Assembly: GCA_001600355.1 (NCBI GenBank)
Contig: BCJU01000005.1
Coordinates: forward strand, 342,099 to 406,098
DNA length: 64,000 nucleotides
From: Meira nashicola
Lineage: Eukaryota; Basidiomycota; Exobasidiomycetes; Exobasidiales; Brachybasidiaceae
Reading direction: 5' to 3'
Numbering within the stretch: position 1 is the stretch's first letter; each line of letters begins with the position of its first letter. The notes below the pieces were generated by a model, which saw only the letters and a list, made by a program, of their open reading frames with translations, made no database searches and was not told where the DNA came from. The translations under genes were made by a program, and so were the position numbers. Positions 30,773 to 41,169 of the stretch are shown piece after piece.

Positions 30773-31207
30773 TTATTGTGTTTTTAGAAGAAGAAAGGAA
30801 AAACTATTGTGATGTATTGCCTTTTTGTTGCCGTCATCTTTGCCTTTTTGCAATGATTGAGTAAATTTATCCCAATCTTCAGCGCTAATTGCATTACCAG
30901 CATTATGATGAAGACTAACATCTACTTTATGACTAGAACTAGGACGAGAAGGCGGAGGTGTTGATTTTGCAGAATTTTTATCATTTTTCTTTTCTGGACT
31001 ACTATCGCGACTTTTACGTTTGTTTGGATCGCTAGCACGACGAACGAATGCGGGTTCAGAGACATATACTTCATCGGTCACGTTGATATCAATATCATTC
31101 AAACCATCATCATCAGCGCGAGGTTTAAGAATGATTGATGCGTTGGCATGATGATAAGTACCAATTGTCATCAAAGCTGTGACAAATAATAAGTTGATAA
31201 ATAACAT
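30773..31207 (-). CDS. Small secreted protein, paralogue of 51811-52236
   Basis: 144 residues from the ATG at 31207; the longer frame uses a TTG. Signal peptide MLFINLLFVTALMTIGTYHHANA, then IILKPRADDDGLNDIDINVTDE and a dibasic site in FVRRASDPNKR, followed by a Ser/Pro/Lys-rich tail. The gene at 51811-52236 shares the signal peptide region, the ANASI-LK-R-DDD block, the DI...DE spacing and RRAS, but the tails differ. Both copies sit next to the two most similar S10 genes, which implies a paired duplication. No known family. It may be a Kex2-processed effector or wall-associated protein, but that is a guess. Confidence 0.7.
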   Translation of the reverse strand: MLFINLLFVTALMTIGTYHHANASIILKPRADDDGLNDIDINVTDEVYVSEPAFVRRASDPNKRKSRDSSPEKKNDKNSAKSTPPPSRPSSSHKVDVSLHHNAGNAISAEDWDKFTQSLQKGKDDGNKKAIHHNSFSFLLLKTQ

Positions 31208-31646
31208 GATTGAAGTTAAAAAGTGGAGAGACAACTTTCGTGGATTATTCTTTTTTTGCGAGCTTATATCTCTTTAAAAAAACATATATGCAAAGGTATT
31301 AAAAATCCAATCAACAATTCTCAAATCGCAACTAAGAGCAACTGCGAAAGGATCAACGACTTTTGAAAGCAAAGGCAGTGTTTGTTGGATCATAGCCGAG
31401 AGTGTAACACAATTGACGTCAAGTAAGAAATGCTGCATATCATATCAATACACAAAGATTGCGTAATCTAGCTTTATCAGCGGTATTCATACTATGTCAT
31501 CTCCTGGCTTACCTAAATTCCATTTATTGTTAAACAAATTGTGTACTTTTGTTTATGAAGATGATGAAAATGAAAACAAAGAGAAATGACTATAATACAA
31601 TGTGTGTTTTCCGATATGTATCACAAAAAAAAAGGTAGCCCTGCCA
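31208..31646. other. Intergenic region between the small secreted gene and hexosaminidase
   Basis: 439 bp. No gene seen. It holds the promoter of the small secreted protein and the 3' end of the GH20 gene, including an A8 run after the stop. Confidence 0.4.
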
Positions 31647-33401
31647 TTATTCGGCTGCATCACATTGGCCAGGACGAATGGCACACCATTGAGGTTGTAA
31701 AGGAGCAGCTCTAATTCCGATAGAACGAAGACGACCTCTAAGTTCCAATAAACGTGGTAAAGCATCTTTAAGATTACGTTTATGTTTTTGACCGTTCACT
31801 TTTGCACTTTGACCTGTCCAAAAAACTTCTGCTGCTGAAGCTGCTCTTGGCCAGAGTAAACTTTCTAAATTCGCTTCATCCGTTTGTTCACCCCATAAAG
31901 CAGTTTCACCACCTGCAATTCTTTCTCTTCCATTTTTAATACCATGTGTTCCATTATAAGGATCAAAAGAATAAATTCTTTTCCATGAATTATAATCACA
32001 CCATGATTTTCCATCTCCATTTCCACCTGTAAAATCTCCCATTCCACAATCTAAATAAAAATAATCTGAAGGTGCATGTACGATATGTGTATCTTCTCTT
32101 GCTTCTAAAATCTTTTTCACGTTGGCAGATGATGTCCATGCTTCTACTAATGTGCCTGATTTAAGAACTTTTGATGTCTTTGGATAATCAAGTGTTGCTT
32201 CTTCCCATACCATTGGTGTCTTGCCAAGCTTTTTCAAATGAGAATGAACAGAATCAACAAAAGGTGCAAGAATTTTATCCATACCCTTTTTATCGCTTTT
32301 CTTTAGACCGTAACATTGCGCTTCAACTTCATCATTACCTGTGCTAATGTATGGGCTTGTGAGATAATGGCTTAATTCAGAAAATATATTTTTCATTAAT
32401 TCGGTTGCAGCAGGTTTGCGAATATCTAAATGTCCACTTGGCGGTTCAGCAGCCCATTTATCCCAATCTTTTCTATTGCCGCAAGTGATCAAATCGCCAG
32501 GATAATCTTTCACTCCCATATATTGATGACCAGGCATATCAATTTCAATGATAACCGAAATACCACGTTGAGCAGCATATTTAACGATATGTTTAATCGT
32601 TTCAGGTTCATAAATACTGTTTGGATAAGCACCTTTTCTTGCTAAAACATCCATCCCTTTTGTCTTTAAACCGAGTGGCCAAGATGAAGTATCTGTGATA
32701 TGCCAATGAAGTTGATTAAGTTTAACTAATTCCATTGCATCTAATTGATGTTTGATAACGTTTGGTGGAATGAAATTTCTTGCGGTATCGATCATAATAC
32801 CTCTATAAGGGAAATGAGCCTTGTCTTCGATTACGATTGGGGTGCCGTCCACATAATCATGACCGTGTTGACCATGATAAACCAATTGAGAGAATGTCGT
32901 AAGACCACGTAAAACACCTAAAGCATTAGAAGAATGAAGAACGGCAACACCATCTTGTGGAACTTGCAGAGTATACGATTCGTCCAAATGTTCTAAAGGT
33001 TGTACACTTAATGCGTGTAAATGATTTCCAGTCTTTTTCATCTTGTCTTTAGTATGCGAAATGAATGGCTTCGTATTACGTTTATGAGAAGATCCTTTAC
33101 GAATTTCAAGAGCGGTAATAGGAGAAGATTTTGATGCTTTTTCAGCTTTACTTGCACCGTAATCGATCGTATAAGGCCAAATGCTTGAACTATTAATTCT
33201 TTTGAGAGTACGATGAATTGCTTCTTGTAAGTCTTTATCTTGCTTCCATTCATTTTCTGTCAATTTGATCGTAAATCTTGAATCTAATCGTCTTGCTCCA
33301 TTTCCATGTTCCAATGAATGCGGCTTTGGCCAAAGTGCTAGCGCATCGCAGCTCGCAATTAGTCCGATCAACAATAGTACAGAGAAAGCAATCCTCTTCA
33401 T
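31647..33401 (-). CDS. Secreted beta-N-acetylhexosaminidase, GH20
   Basis: 584 residues from the ATG at 33401; the longer open frame continues to a GTG-like start and was rejected because MKRIAFSVLLLIGLIASCDA is a clear signal peptide. After an N-terminal GH20b-like domain (WPKPHSLEHG) come YRGIMIDTARNFIP and LNQLHWHITDTSSWPL. The catalytic Asp-Glu pair is in STGNDEVEAQC (D357, E358), then FVDSVHSHLKKLGKTPMVWEEATLDYP. The enzyme removes GlcNAc from chitobiose or N-glycans. It probably acts in wall remodelling or in feeding on chitin. The family's usual GGDE is GNDE here, but the acid and its partner are kept. Confidence 0.94.
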   Translation of the reverse strand: MKRIAFSVLLLIGLIASCDALALWPKPHSLEHGNGARRLDSRFTIKLTENEWKQDKDLQEAIHRTLKRINSSSIWPYTIDYGASKAEKASKSSPITALEIRKGSSHKRNTKPFISHTKDKMKKTGNHLHALSVQPLEHLDESYTLQVPQDGVAVLHSSNALGVLRGLTTFSQLVYHGQHGHDYVDGTPIVIEDKAHFPYRGIMIDTARNFIPPNVIKHQLDAMELVKLNQLHWHITDTSSWPLGLKTKGMDVLARKGAYPNSIYEPETIKHIVKYAAQRGISVIIEIDMPGHQYMGVKDYPGDLITCGNRKDWDKWAAEPPSGHLDIRKPAATELMKNIFSELSHYLTSPYISTGNDEVEAQCYGLKKSDKKGMDKILAPFVDSVHSHLKKLGKTPMVWEEATLDYPKTSKVLKSGTLVEAWTSSANVKKILEAREDTHIVHAPSDYFYLDCGMGDFTGGNGDGKSWCDYNSWKRIYSFDPYNGTHGIKNGRERIAGGETALWGEQTDEANLESLLWPRAASAAEVFWTGQSAKVNGQKHKRNLKDALPRLLELRGRLRSIGIRAAPLQPQWCAIRPGQCDAAE

Positions 33402-33553
33402 CTTGAGTTGAAAAAAGCTGTTGAGATGATGGAGAGAAAACATTTTGTCAGCTCCACAAAATAGCTTGTATTTGTACTTTACCATGCATGCATCAACTTG
33501 TTCTGCTTTGGGCGCTTTTAGGGGAGAATCTGTTTATTAATTTTTATTTAGCG

Positions 33554-33596
33554 CGGTCCGACCGGTATGCTGCTGCAATACGCAAAAGTCGGACCG
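33554..33596. repeat. Inverted repeat CGGTCCGAC...GTCGGACCG upstream of GH20
   Basis: Two 9-bp arms (33554-33562 and 33588-33596) match perfectly with a 25-bp spacer, 150-195 bp before the hexosaminidase ATG. Each arm holds CGGNCCG, the shape of a Zn2Cys6-regulator site, so the pair may bind a dimer of dimers. No binding factor can be named. Confidence 0.4.
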
Positions 33597-33951
33597 TTGA
33601 ATGAATTGAAGAAGGGGGCAAGATGTGTGTGTGTGTCGAGACTGCAAGCAAAGATGATTATGAATTCTCATTCTCCCTCTTTGTCCCTCCTCTTTGTTCG
33701 GAAGAAAGACGCCCATTTATGTTTATGATGTCCTTTTTAGTACTTTCAGCCCCCTTTGTTCATCGTTAAGATTTTATGATTGTAAGAGTGATGGATTGGT
33801 TTTTCTTACGCATGGAAGGCGCAATAAGTTGAACTATCATACATAGCCACAATTCGGGGGTGTCATTGCTATTCTTCAGGAGATGGAAGAAACGGTTGCT
33901 GGGTCTTGACGCCACCCAAAAGGGTCTGGTGATCGGATTTCGAACTTTCCA

Positions 33952-34406
33952 TTAGGCCAAGGGACTGATGAGTCTGCAAGAATAAAACGAATTTGGGAGG
34001 GGTAAGTAAAACGCCGAATCTGATTGAAGTTGTAAGGCTGTACTTACTTGATCAAACTTGGTCTAGGCGAAGAGTTGGTGAATCCGACGAATAAGACAAA
34101 AGGAACCCATCTGAAAAGTAAAATAAATGGAACGTTGTAAGCCGAAATGAACATAAATATAGGCACCGAAAGTGGGACGGAATGACGTACCCATAGTGTA
34201 GGACACTGTTGTTGCAAAAGGGTAAGAAAGGGAAGGGAGTCAGTCGATAGTTCGCGTTGTGAGATGAGTCAATCTGCAAACGCACGTCTTTCCGATGTCG
34301 ACTGATCGAACGATCATTTCCTGTGGGAACAGTGATTATAGTCAGTATATCTTGCATCTAATGTCCTTGTAATTGATCTGCTCACTCTTGCATCTTCGCT
34401 GAACAT
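33952..34406 (-). CDS. TOM7: Tom7, subunit of the mitochondrial TOM complex (5 exons)
   Basis: A 51-residue protein assembled from five exons, too small to show as one open frame: 34386-34406, 34286-34320, 34191-34205 (a 15-nt microexon), 34048-34110 and 33952-33973. Introns are 65, 80, 80 and 74 nt with donors GTGAGC, GTGCGT, GTACGT and GTAAGT, each ending in AG. Translation starts MFSEDAREMIVRSVDIG and ends in LIKLISPLA, with HYGWVPFVLFVGFT as the membrane helix. That is the standard Tom7 pattern, and the phases sum exactly to 52 codons. Tom7 modulates assembly of the outer-membrane translocase. It is divergent from the pseudouridine synthase gene. Confidence 0.9.
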
Positions 34407-34490
34407 GTTGTATGCGATTATATCGTTATCGAAATATGTTTTGCAGTGGAGGAAGAAAGGATTAAAGATGATAATTTTCATTCGCATGTA

Positions 34491-34526
34491 TGCGTGCGTG
34501 CGTGCGTTCGTGCGTTCGTGCGTGTG
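34491..34526 (+). repeat. (TGCG/TTCG)n tetranucleotide microsatellite
   Basis: Imperfect run of GCGTGCGTGCGTTCGT units in the divergent TOM7/pseudouridine-synthase promoter spacer. Probably a slippage repeat. Alternating purine-pyrimidine sequence could adopt unusual structure, but no function is shown. Confidence 0.75.
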
Positions 34527-34681
34527 TTTGCTTACACTCAGCGCCCGCGTGACCGATTTTTTTTGGGTCTGGTAATCCTTTGTTCCGATTATTTTTTTTT
34601 CTTTTTTAGCGCCAAAATTCGGAAAAAGTTCTTCTCGCCATAACTCTGACGACATCACCTTCCCGCCTATTGGAAGATAGT

Positions 34682-37600
34682 ATGACCGCAATCAATGGAG
34701 ATTCGAATGATGATCATGCATCAAGCTCAAAGTTAAAACTAAGAAAAGAGCCTGCCTATTGGTTCGAATACGATACAAATGTCAAAGCAAGATGGACAGG
34801 CCGGAAATTAATCGAAGTTCTAGTAACAGAATTCAGAGATCGATCAACAGAGTATTATCAATGGGCAATTCATTCGGGTAAATGTAGAATAAATGGTGAA
34901 AGAGCTGAGCCACATCATATTCTAAAAATGAGTGATAAAATTCAACATCTCGTCCATCGACATGAACCCGCAGTTACCGCTGATCCGATTCGAATTTTAG
35001 AAAGAGATGATGAGGCTGGACGGTTAGTGGTGGTAAAACCTGGCAGTATACCAGTACATGCTACTGGTAGATATACAAAGAATACTCTCATTCATATGCT
35101 GCAAGAGGAACTCAACATCCCATCAATACAAACATCAAATCGGCTAGATCGTCTTACCTCAGGTATCTTGGTATGCACCACAAGAAAGGATACTGCTAGA
35201 ACGCTAAGTGAACAATTTGCTATGGGAAAAGTGCGAAAGGCTTATGTTTGTCGAGTGAGAGGGCAATTTCCCGAAAAAGAGGTCACAGTCGAAGAACCTC
35301 TTTTGCAATGCGATCGACAATCAGGCACGAGCATCGTTCATCCTCTTGGTAAACATAGTGAAACGATCTTCAATCGACTCTCATACGATCCCAAGAGCAA
35401 TACTTCAGTTGTTTATTGTAGACCAATCACTGGAAGAACGCATCAAATTCGGGTTCATTCACAATACATCGGACATCCTATCGTAAATGATCCAATATAT
35501 GCGCATCGAATTTGGGACAAACACCCGCCTACAATGTTTACAATAGCATCACTGAAACAACAAAGATGGAAAGTTGAACCGGGTAGTGCTTTGAATGTTT
35601 GGGGCTCGCCAGAATTGGATGAAGTAGTAGCGACTCTCAAAATGGCAAAAGATGATAATGATGATTGGGCACGATGGAAAGATGAGGTGTTGTTCGGACA
35701 AATGCTAAAAGAGGAAGGAGTAGAAAGAATGGAAGTAGAAGGTGCAAATGGTGAGAGTGTAACTGAGCAAAGGAAGCGATCAGAACAGGCTGTTGCAGTA
35801 AATGGCACAAATGTGAGCGGAAAGACGCATTATTGTCAAGAATGCAAGATGCCACTCTTACCTGATCCCAAAGCAGAAGATTTGTTTATCTATTTACACG
35901 CGATCAAATATCAAACAGATGAATGGACATACGAAGATCAGATGCCTTGGTGGGCTTTGCCAGACTGGCAAGACGGTACACAATCGAGACCAACGACAGG
36001 ATCTAGAGTGGAAACTGGAATTTCATCCAATGCAACTATGCCTCCAGCTTTTGGATTAGTAGGTCGTGGTGAAAAGGTTGAAAGGGAGTACGTTGAGCTT
36101 CCTGAAATTGTGCCTATTAATTCCGTTCCTGAGTCTATCCCGAAACTTAATTTGGAGGGAGACTCTTCACATCCTTCTGTCGTATTCGAAATTTTTGGTG
36201 GTATGGAAGATTTTGCCGCTGCGCACATCAAACAACAAATTTGTAGCGCATTCAATGACAGTGAAACTTCTTTAGAATTCCCTCATCAGCTTTACACAGG
36301 TCACGTATCTATCCCTGCGGGAGAATGGGCAGCAAAAGCTCTCCAAGTTTATAGGGAAGGATACATTTCGTGTGCAAAGACGGCTTACATACAGATTGCA
36401 GCACCAAAGATGCCATCAAATATTCTCACCTCTCTAGCTGATGAAAAATTGAAATTGTACGAAGCAAGAAGTATAATCGCAGCGAGAAGAAAAAAAGGAG
36501 AAGAGAATGGTGATGGATTAGCAGAAGTTTCAGCCTCAGGTTTGGATGGTCAGCTCACACCGGCAGAGGGAGAATTTATGGAGGCATTGAAAGCAGCTTG
36601 GGATTCATGTGAAGATGGCAGAGAGCGTGCAAAAAAGATTTGGCAAGATGTGCATGGGAAATACATTGACACAGATCGAAAGCCAAGATTCCGCGCTTCA
36701 TGTGATCGTAGGGGATATTCTTTACCTACACTTACAACAATTCAAATCGAAAAGGATCTCGGATCATGGATTTGGTGGTGGCTCAATGGTGATCCAGATT
36801 TGAGTGAAGGTGATTGGGAAGTGAATCTATTACAATCCGATCTTGAGATTGTGTTCAAATTACTGGCAGGACATGAAGATGGCGTAGAACTTGAGCCGCA
36901 TTGGGCAACCAATCCGTCCAACGTACCTGGCCGATTTGCATTTTTGATTCCGATAGAGATGAAGCAAAGTATAAAACATCGACCACAATTGCCAGCAGAT
37001 TTAGCTGGAGAAGGTACTGTTTTGGCACGATTCAGGGCTCATACTTTGGCTACCGCGTTACCTCTAGATACTGATTTATTGAAACCAGGTCAGAACTCAG
37101 TACGTATCTGGGAACCTTGTGCCGGTACGGGTAGTGTGGCGATCGAAATGGCTGTAGCATTCAAAAAACGGGGAATTAAAAGTCAAATTTTCGCAAGCGA
37201 CGTTTTCGCAGCAGAAGTAGAAAGAGGTCATCAAATGGTTGCATTGTGTGGAGAATTTCCCGAGATTTCATTAGCGAAAGTTGATGCTTCAAAGATAAAT
37301 GAAGCATTATTATTTATGGAAGAGGAATCTTCATTGGATGGAATCGTGACAGATTTACCTTGGGGAAGAAGGTCACTTAACCATCAAGCAATTTCAAAGT
37401 TATATCCTGCTATGTTACAAGTATTTTATCGAATGCTTAAACCTGGTGCATGTGTATTACTCATGACAGCCGAACAAAATAATTTGATTCGAGCTGCTAA
37501 AGCACATGAAGCTGAATCACGTAGAAGAGGATATGAATGGTTTTTAAATGTTGAACAATTCAGCCTTACACCTTGCATTAATGGAAATGTTTATGATCCA

Positions 37601-37714
37601 AGAATACCAAAAGAAGCACCAACTGATGAACAAAGATCTGCAAGTGTTAGAACTGTTCATTGTGGTTATTATGTCTCTCTTGTACTTTTACGTAAAGTTC
37701 CATTGATTGTATAG
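34682..37714 (+). CDS. RluA-family pseudouridine synthase fused to a THUMP-type RNA methyltransferase
   Basis: 1010 residues from the ATG at 34682; an upstream TTG frame was ignored. The N-terminal half is a Pus8/Pus9-like tRNA pseudouridine synthase: VVVKPGSIPVHATGRY, catalytic Asp156 in SNRLDRLTSGIL, and ITGRTHQIRVHSQYIGHPIVND. A CQECKMPLLPDP block (about 385) and FIYLHAIKYQTDEWTYE are typical of fungal Pus9/Rib2 proteins. After about residue 500 (VFEIFGGMEDFAAAHI) a THUMP-like region leads to a class I methyltransferase with motif I WEPCAGTGSVAIEMA (about 811) and motif IV TDLPWGRR (D891), as in THUMPD2/3. The frame is continuous with no stop or intron signal, so this is a true fusion. The two activities would make pseudouridine and N2-methylguanosine in tRNA. 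Confidence 0.85.
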   Translation: MTAINGDSNDDHASSSKLKLRKEPAYWFEYDTNVKARWTGRKLIEVLVTEFRDRSTEYYQWAIHSGKCRINGERAEPHHILKMSDKIQHLVHRHEPAVTADPIRILERDDEAGRLVVVKPGSIPVHATGRYTKNTLIHMLQEELNIPSIQTSNRLDRLTSGILVCTTRKDTARTLSEQFAMGKVRKAYVCRVRGQFPEKEVTVEEPLLQCDRQSGTSIVHPLGKHSETIFNRLSYDPKSNTSVVYCRPITGRTHQIRVHSQYIGHPIVNDPIYAHRIWDKHPPTMFTIASLKQQRWKVEPGSALNVWGSPELDEVVATLKMAKDDNDDWARWKDEVLFGQMLKEEGVERMEVEGANGESVTEQRKRSEQAVAVNGTNVSGKTHYCQECKMPLLPDPKAEDLFIYLHAIKYQTDEWTYEDQMPWWALPDWQDGTQSRPTTGSRVETGISSNATMPPAFGLVGRGEKVEREYVELPEIVPINSVPESIPKLNLEGDSSHPSVVFEIFGGMEDFAAAHIKQQICSAFNDSETSLEFPHQLYTGHVSIPAGEWAAKALQVYREGYISCAKTAYIQIAAPKMPSNILTSLADEKLKLYEARSIIAARRKKGEENGDGLAEVSASGLDGQLTPAEGEFMEALKAAWDSCEDGRERAKKIWQDVHGKYIDTDRKPRFRASCDRRGYSLPTLTTIQIEKDLGSWIWWWLNGDPDLSEGDWEVNLLQSDLEIVFKLLAGHEDGVELEPHWATNPSNVPGRFAFLIPIEMKQSIKHRPQLPADLAGEGTVLARFRAHTLATALPLDTDLLKPGQNSVRIWEPCAGTGSVAIEMAVAFKKRGIKSQIFASDVFAAEVERGHQMVALCGEFPEISLAKVDASKINEALLFMEEESSLDGIVTDLPWGRRSLNHQAISKLYPAMLQVFYRMLKPGACVLLMTAEQNNLIRAAKAHEAESRRRGYEWFLNVEQFSLTPCINGNVYDPRIPKEAPTDEQRSASVRTVHCGYYVSLVLLRKVPLIV

Positions 37715-37965
37715 ACAGCATAATAATATTTAATCATTTGAAACAGACATTATTCATATACAGACGCTAGGCCGTCGCGTGAAAGAAAGTTGATTACCCC
37801 CGCATCTGTCTGTGCTGTAGGCGCAGTGCTGCCGGTGATTAAAACACAGCCATAGCCGCCGCCCACACATTTTTTGATTACGTACGAGAAAGAAGTTTGC
37901 AAAGCATACATTCGATTAAAATTCCACAGATGCATGAAACCATCATCTTCATCAACAAGTTCAAG

Positions 37966-39078
37966 ATGTCAAAAATAGACATCAAAACAGCATTAGGATT
38001 CGATAAACATCCATACGAACAAGATGGTCCAAGTGAAGGAAAGTTGATCAATCTTCCAATTGTGAATCATACATTTTCGGTTGCATATTTGTACGATCTT
38101 GTGATTGCAAAATTGATTCGAATTCCTATCAAATTTCTAATCGCATTATCATATTATATCGTTCATGGTCCAATAATACTCAAAAGGAAGTACAACGTTT
38201 CACGTAAAAGGATTAATATTTCATCAAGACAAAATGGAAGAAAGATTAAAGTAGATGCATACATTCCAAACAATCTTTTAAAATCTACAAAACAACTTCC
38301 AGTTCATATTAATTGGCATGGAAGTGGATATGTCTTGGACTGTTTTGGTGCAGATGGAGATTTTTGCGCTTATTTAGCAAATAAGATGCAATGTATAATC
38401 TTAGATGCCGATTATCGTAAATCACCCGAACATCCTTTTCCCGCTTGCATTCAAGATGGAGAAGATGTTTTAAATTCAATTTTTAATAATAATAGCAAAG
38501 CATTCAAACAAATACCACCTATTAATCTCAAAAATGTTTCAGTTGGTGGTGGTTCAGCAGGTGCAAATATTGCTTTAGTGATGGGTGTTATTTTTGGTGG
38601 AAAAAAGATATGTGCAGTTACTTCAATCGCTCCACCAACTGATTTTAGACCACAAGCAAGACCAAAGTTAGCACCTCAACCAAATCATCCTAGAGCTTTA
38701 CCTAGAAAAGTAACTTTATTCTTCGATAGATGTTACCTTATTCCAAATATTGATCGTTCAAATCCTTTATTATCACCCGTTACATGTGATTTGCAAAAAG
38801 GTCAATTAGATTGTAAAGTGGTTTATATTGCAACAGGAAAAGGTGATACGTTATATAATGATGGTTATAATTTAATCAAATCACTTCAACGACAAGGTCA
38901 TAAAAATGCAATCTTTAATGGAGTTCCAAACGAAGGTCATGGATTCGAAAAAGCGATTGGTAATGGTGATCAAAAGCAAAAAGCATTAGCAATTTTTGAT
39001 GATATGATCAAATTAATCAAAGGTACTTGGCAACAAGAAACTTCTTCTGATGCAACACCATTGAAAGTCAAATTGTGA
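37966..39078 (+). CDS. Alpha/beta hydrolase, hormone-sensitive lipase (HSL) type
   Basis: 370 residues if the ATG at 37966 is used (good Kozak A at -3). An ATG at 37930 is in frame and adds 12 residues. A membrane-like stretch YIVHGPIILK (residues about 60-70) precedes the HSL fold. The oxyanion motif HGGG appears as HGSGYV, the nucleophile elbow as SVGGGSAGANIAL, the acid lies in ATGKGDTLYND and the His in EGHGF. The catalytic Ser, Asp and His are all present. Substrate unknown; HSL-type fungal enzymes act on small esters. The gene converges on the GATA factor. Confidence 0.85.
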   Translation: MSKIDIKTALGFDKHPYEQDGPSEGKLINLPIVNHTFSVAYLYDLVIAKLIRIPIKFLIALSYYIVHGPIILKRKYNVSRKRINISSRQNGRKIKVDAYIPNNLLKSTKQLPVHINWHGSGYVLDCFGADGDFCAYLANKMQCIILDADYRKSPEHPFPACIQDGEDVLNSIFNNNSKAFKQIPPINLKNVSVGGGSAGANIALVMGVIFGGKKICAVTSIAPPTDFRPQARPKLAPQPNHPRALPRKVTLFFDRCYLIPNIDRSNPLLSPVTCDLQKGQLDCKVVYIATGKGDTLYNDGYNLIKSLQRQGHKNAIFNGVPNEGHGFEKAIGNGDQKQKALAIFDDMIKLIKGTWQQETSSDATPLKVKL

Positions 39079-39289
39079 TTGTATATTAGAGAATATATAT
39101 ATGTATATATTGTATAGAATATCAAATTATACAAATCGCATGCATGCACTGCAAAAACAAAAGAGCGATTTGGGTGGTATAACAAGTTCGACAACAGATT
39201 GCTATGTAAAAAAGTACAAGTCAGATGGAAGATATTGCGAGATTACGTGTATTATCCCGGATGTATATTATATAATTGCGTGAAAATGG

Positions 39290-41169
39290 TCAAAAAGAAG
39301 GAGACATTTGCCCTGTAGAACCATTGCCTGGAAGTTTAAGACTGGAGCGTAATTCTTCAACAGTTACGTTTGCCGCGTCATTTCCTTGCTCCTGTTTCTT
39401 CCTTCGAAGTAGTTTTGAAAAATGCAATCCACATGCATTGCACAACGTTCTTGCTCCGTTTGGACCTCTACGCCATTCGGGTGTATCACGAACGCCACAA
39501 GAAACACAACTGCCAGGTGCAGGTGCTCTTGATCTTTTACGATATTTTGATGGCCTGAATCCCATACTGCCACTACCACTTTCATCACCGCTTACGTATG
39601 AATGATCGTGATGATTATCCCTATATTCATCACGATAATATCCACTTGGAGTACGTGAATTGTTTTGAGCAGAATAATGATCTGAAGGAGGTCTAAAACT
39701 GTAACGTTCGTCACCTTTTTTATTTTGATGGTAAGGTGGAGAATAGCTGGTGGGATATGGTGTTCCTCCATAATCGGAAGAAGCGCGTCTTCCAGGTTGG
39801 AAAGGGCGAGAAGGAGGTTGAGGAACGGGAAGACCGGCAGGATTATTTCCACCGTGTTGCTGAGCGTGTAAAGTTGGCCTATGATTGAATGGATCAGTTT
39901 CCAAAACTCTAGATGATGATGGTTCGCGAGCGCTATAAGATGATCTTGGCGAATCGTTTGGATGTCGTGGAAGATTGCCATGTGGTGAAGCAAGAGGAGG
40001 AGGAACGGTACCTCCTAATCTGCTTGGTCCAGCAATTTCGAATGAATATTCCTGTTCGTTCGAGGAAATAAATGAACGTCCATTACTAGAAGACGTTCGA
40101 TCTCTTGGTGGAAAGTTAGATTCGGGAGGGATGTCTAAACGCATTGATTCCTTTGCCCTATTTCGTTCAGCACTACGTTCCTGCCACCTATTGTTCTCTG
40201 AATCTATCCATCTTTGTTCATGCAGTGAAGGCGTTGGTCTAAGGTGTGGTATTTCAGATCGTTCTCCGGTCAAAGCAGAAAGCGAAGTCGAGGGTCGCAT
40301 CGATCGTTCTACATTGGAAGAGATGTCAGTGGGATATTTATAACAAAATCTCTTCTCCCAAAATACATACCGGGTATATTGACTTTATCGTACGATACAT
40401 GTCTATTAAGAGGAGGTGGAAAAGTTGTCGAGAGCGGCTTGCTATTTCCACCTTCCAAAGTTGGTGATTGAGACATTAGTCTTGTACCGTATCGTGATGA
40501 ATTTGAAATTTGTAACGTGTTCAAGCCTGCCTCGGGATAGCGAGGTCCTTCACCACGTAAGACGCCTGAAACCACTTCAGAATCGTGAGTTAGTACAAAA
40601 ACATCTCCTTAACTTTTTTTTTTGAGCGCATTCACTCACTCTGTAGTGCAGACATATTCTCTGCAAAAAGTTGAAAATTCGATCGAGCCCAATCCAAATC
40701 ATTTCGCGGGGGAATTCTTCCTGTACGATGGACGAAAGATGCAAAATCTGCTAAATTGCCAGCAGTTTCACGAAGCTGTAGATGAAAGATGACAACGTCA
40801 GTTATTTTTGGTAAAGGGGAAGAAACTGTCCATCATACTCACTTCATCCCACCATTTCTTCTCTCTTTCATTCAATGAAATTCCTTCAAGACTGATTGGT
40901 TTCTGTCTGTTGAAATGTGAATCGGCAGAATGGGATGGAATATGTGCATAATGTGACGATCTATCGGAATGATCTGCTTCAGCACGAGGTGGACTTTTAT
41001 TATGATCAAAAGTCGAGAAATGGTCGATTGTATGCGAGTTTGAGTAGCTTCGATGGTGCGTGGAACTGGAATTATCATTATGATTTTCGGATGGGGATCT
41101 AGCGTCTTTGTTGCCGTTATGATTACCCTCACGAGGAGTAGGAATTGCCGTTCTTTCGTCAAGTTTCAT
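39290..41169 (-). CDS. GATA-type transcription factor, NsdD/SUB-1-like (4 exons)
   Basis: Four exons: 40843-41169, 40640-40775, 40371-40565 and 39290-40308. Introns are 67, 74 and 62 nt (GTGAGT, GTGAGT, GTATGT). The spliced protein has 558 residues. The C-terminus holds a single GATA finger CVSCGVRDTPEWRRGP...LCNACGLHFSKLLRRK with Cys-x2-Cys-x18-Cys-x2-Cys spacing, as in NsdD and WC-2 proteins. Upstream, KKWWDELRETAGNLADFASFV (exons 1-2) resembles the conserved N-terminal region of NsdD, which controls sexual development and light responses in other fungi. The rest is Ser/Pro/Tyr-rich. The NsdD assignment is by similarity of finger and N-terminal block and is not certain. Confidence 0.8.
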
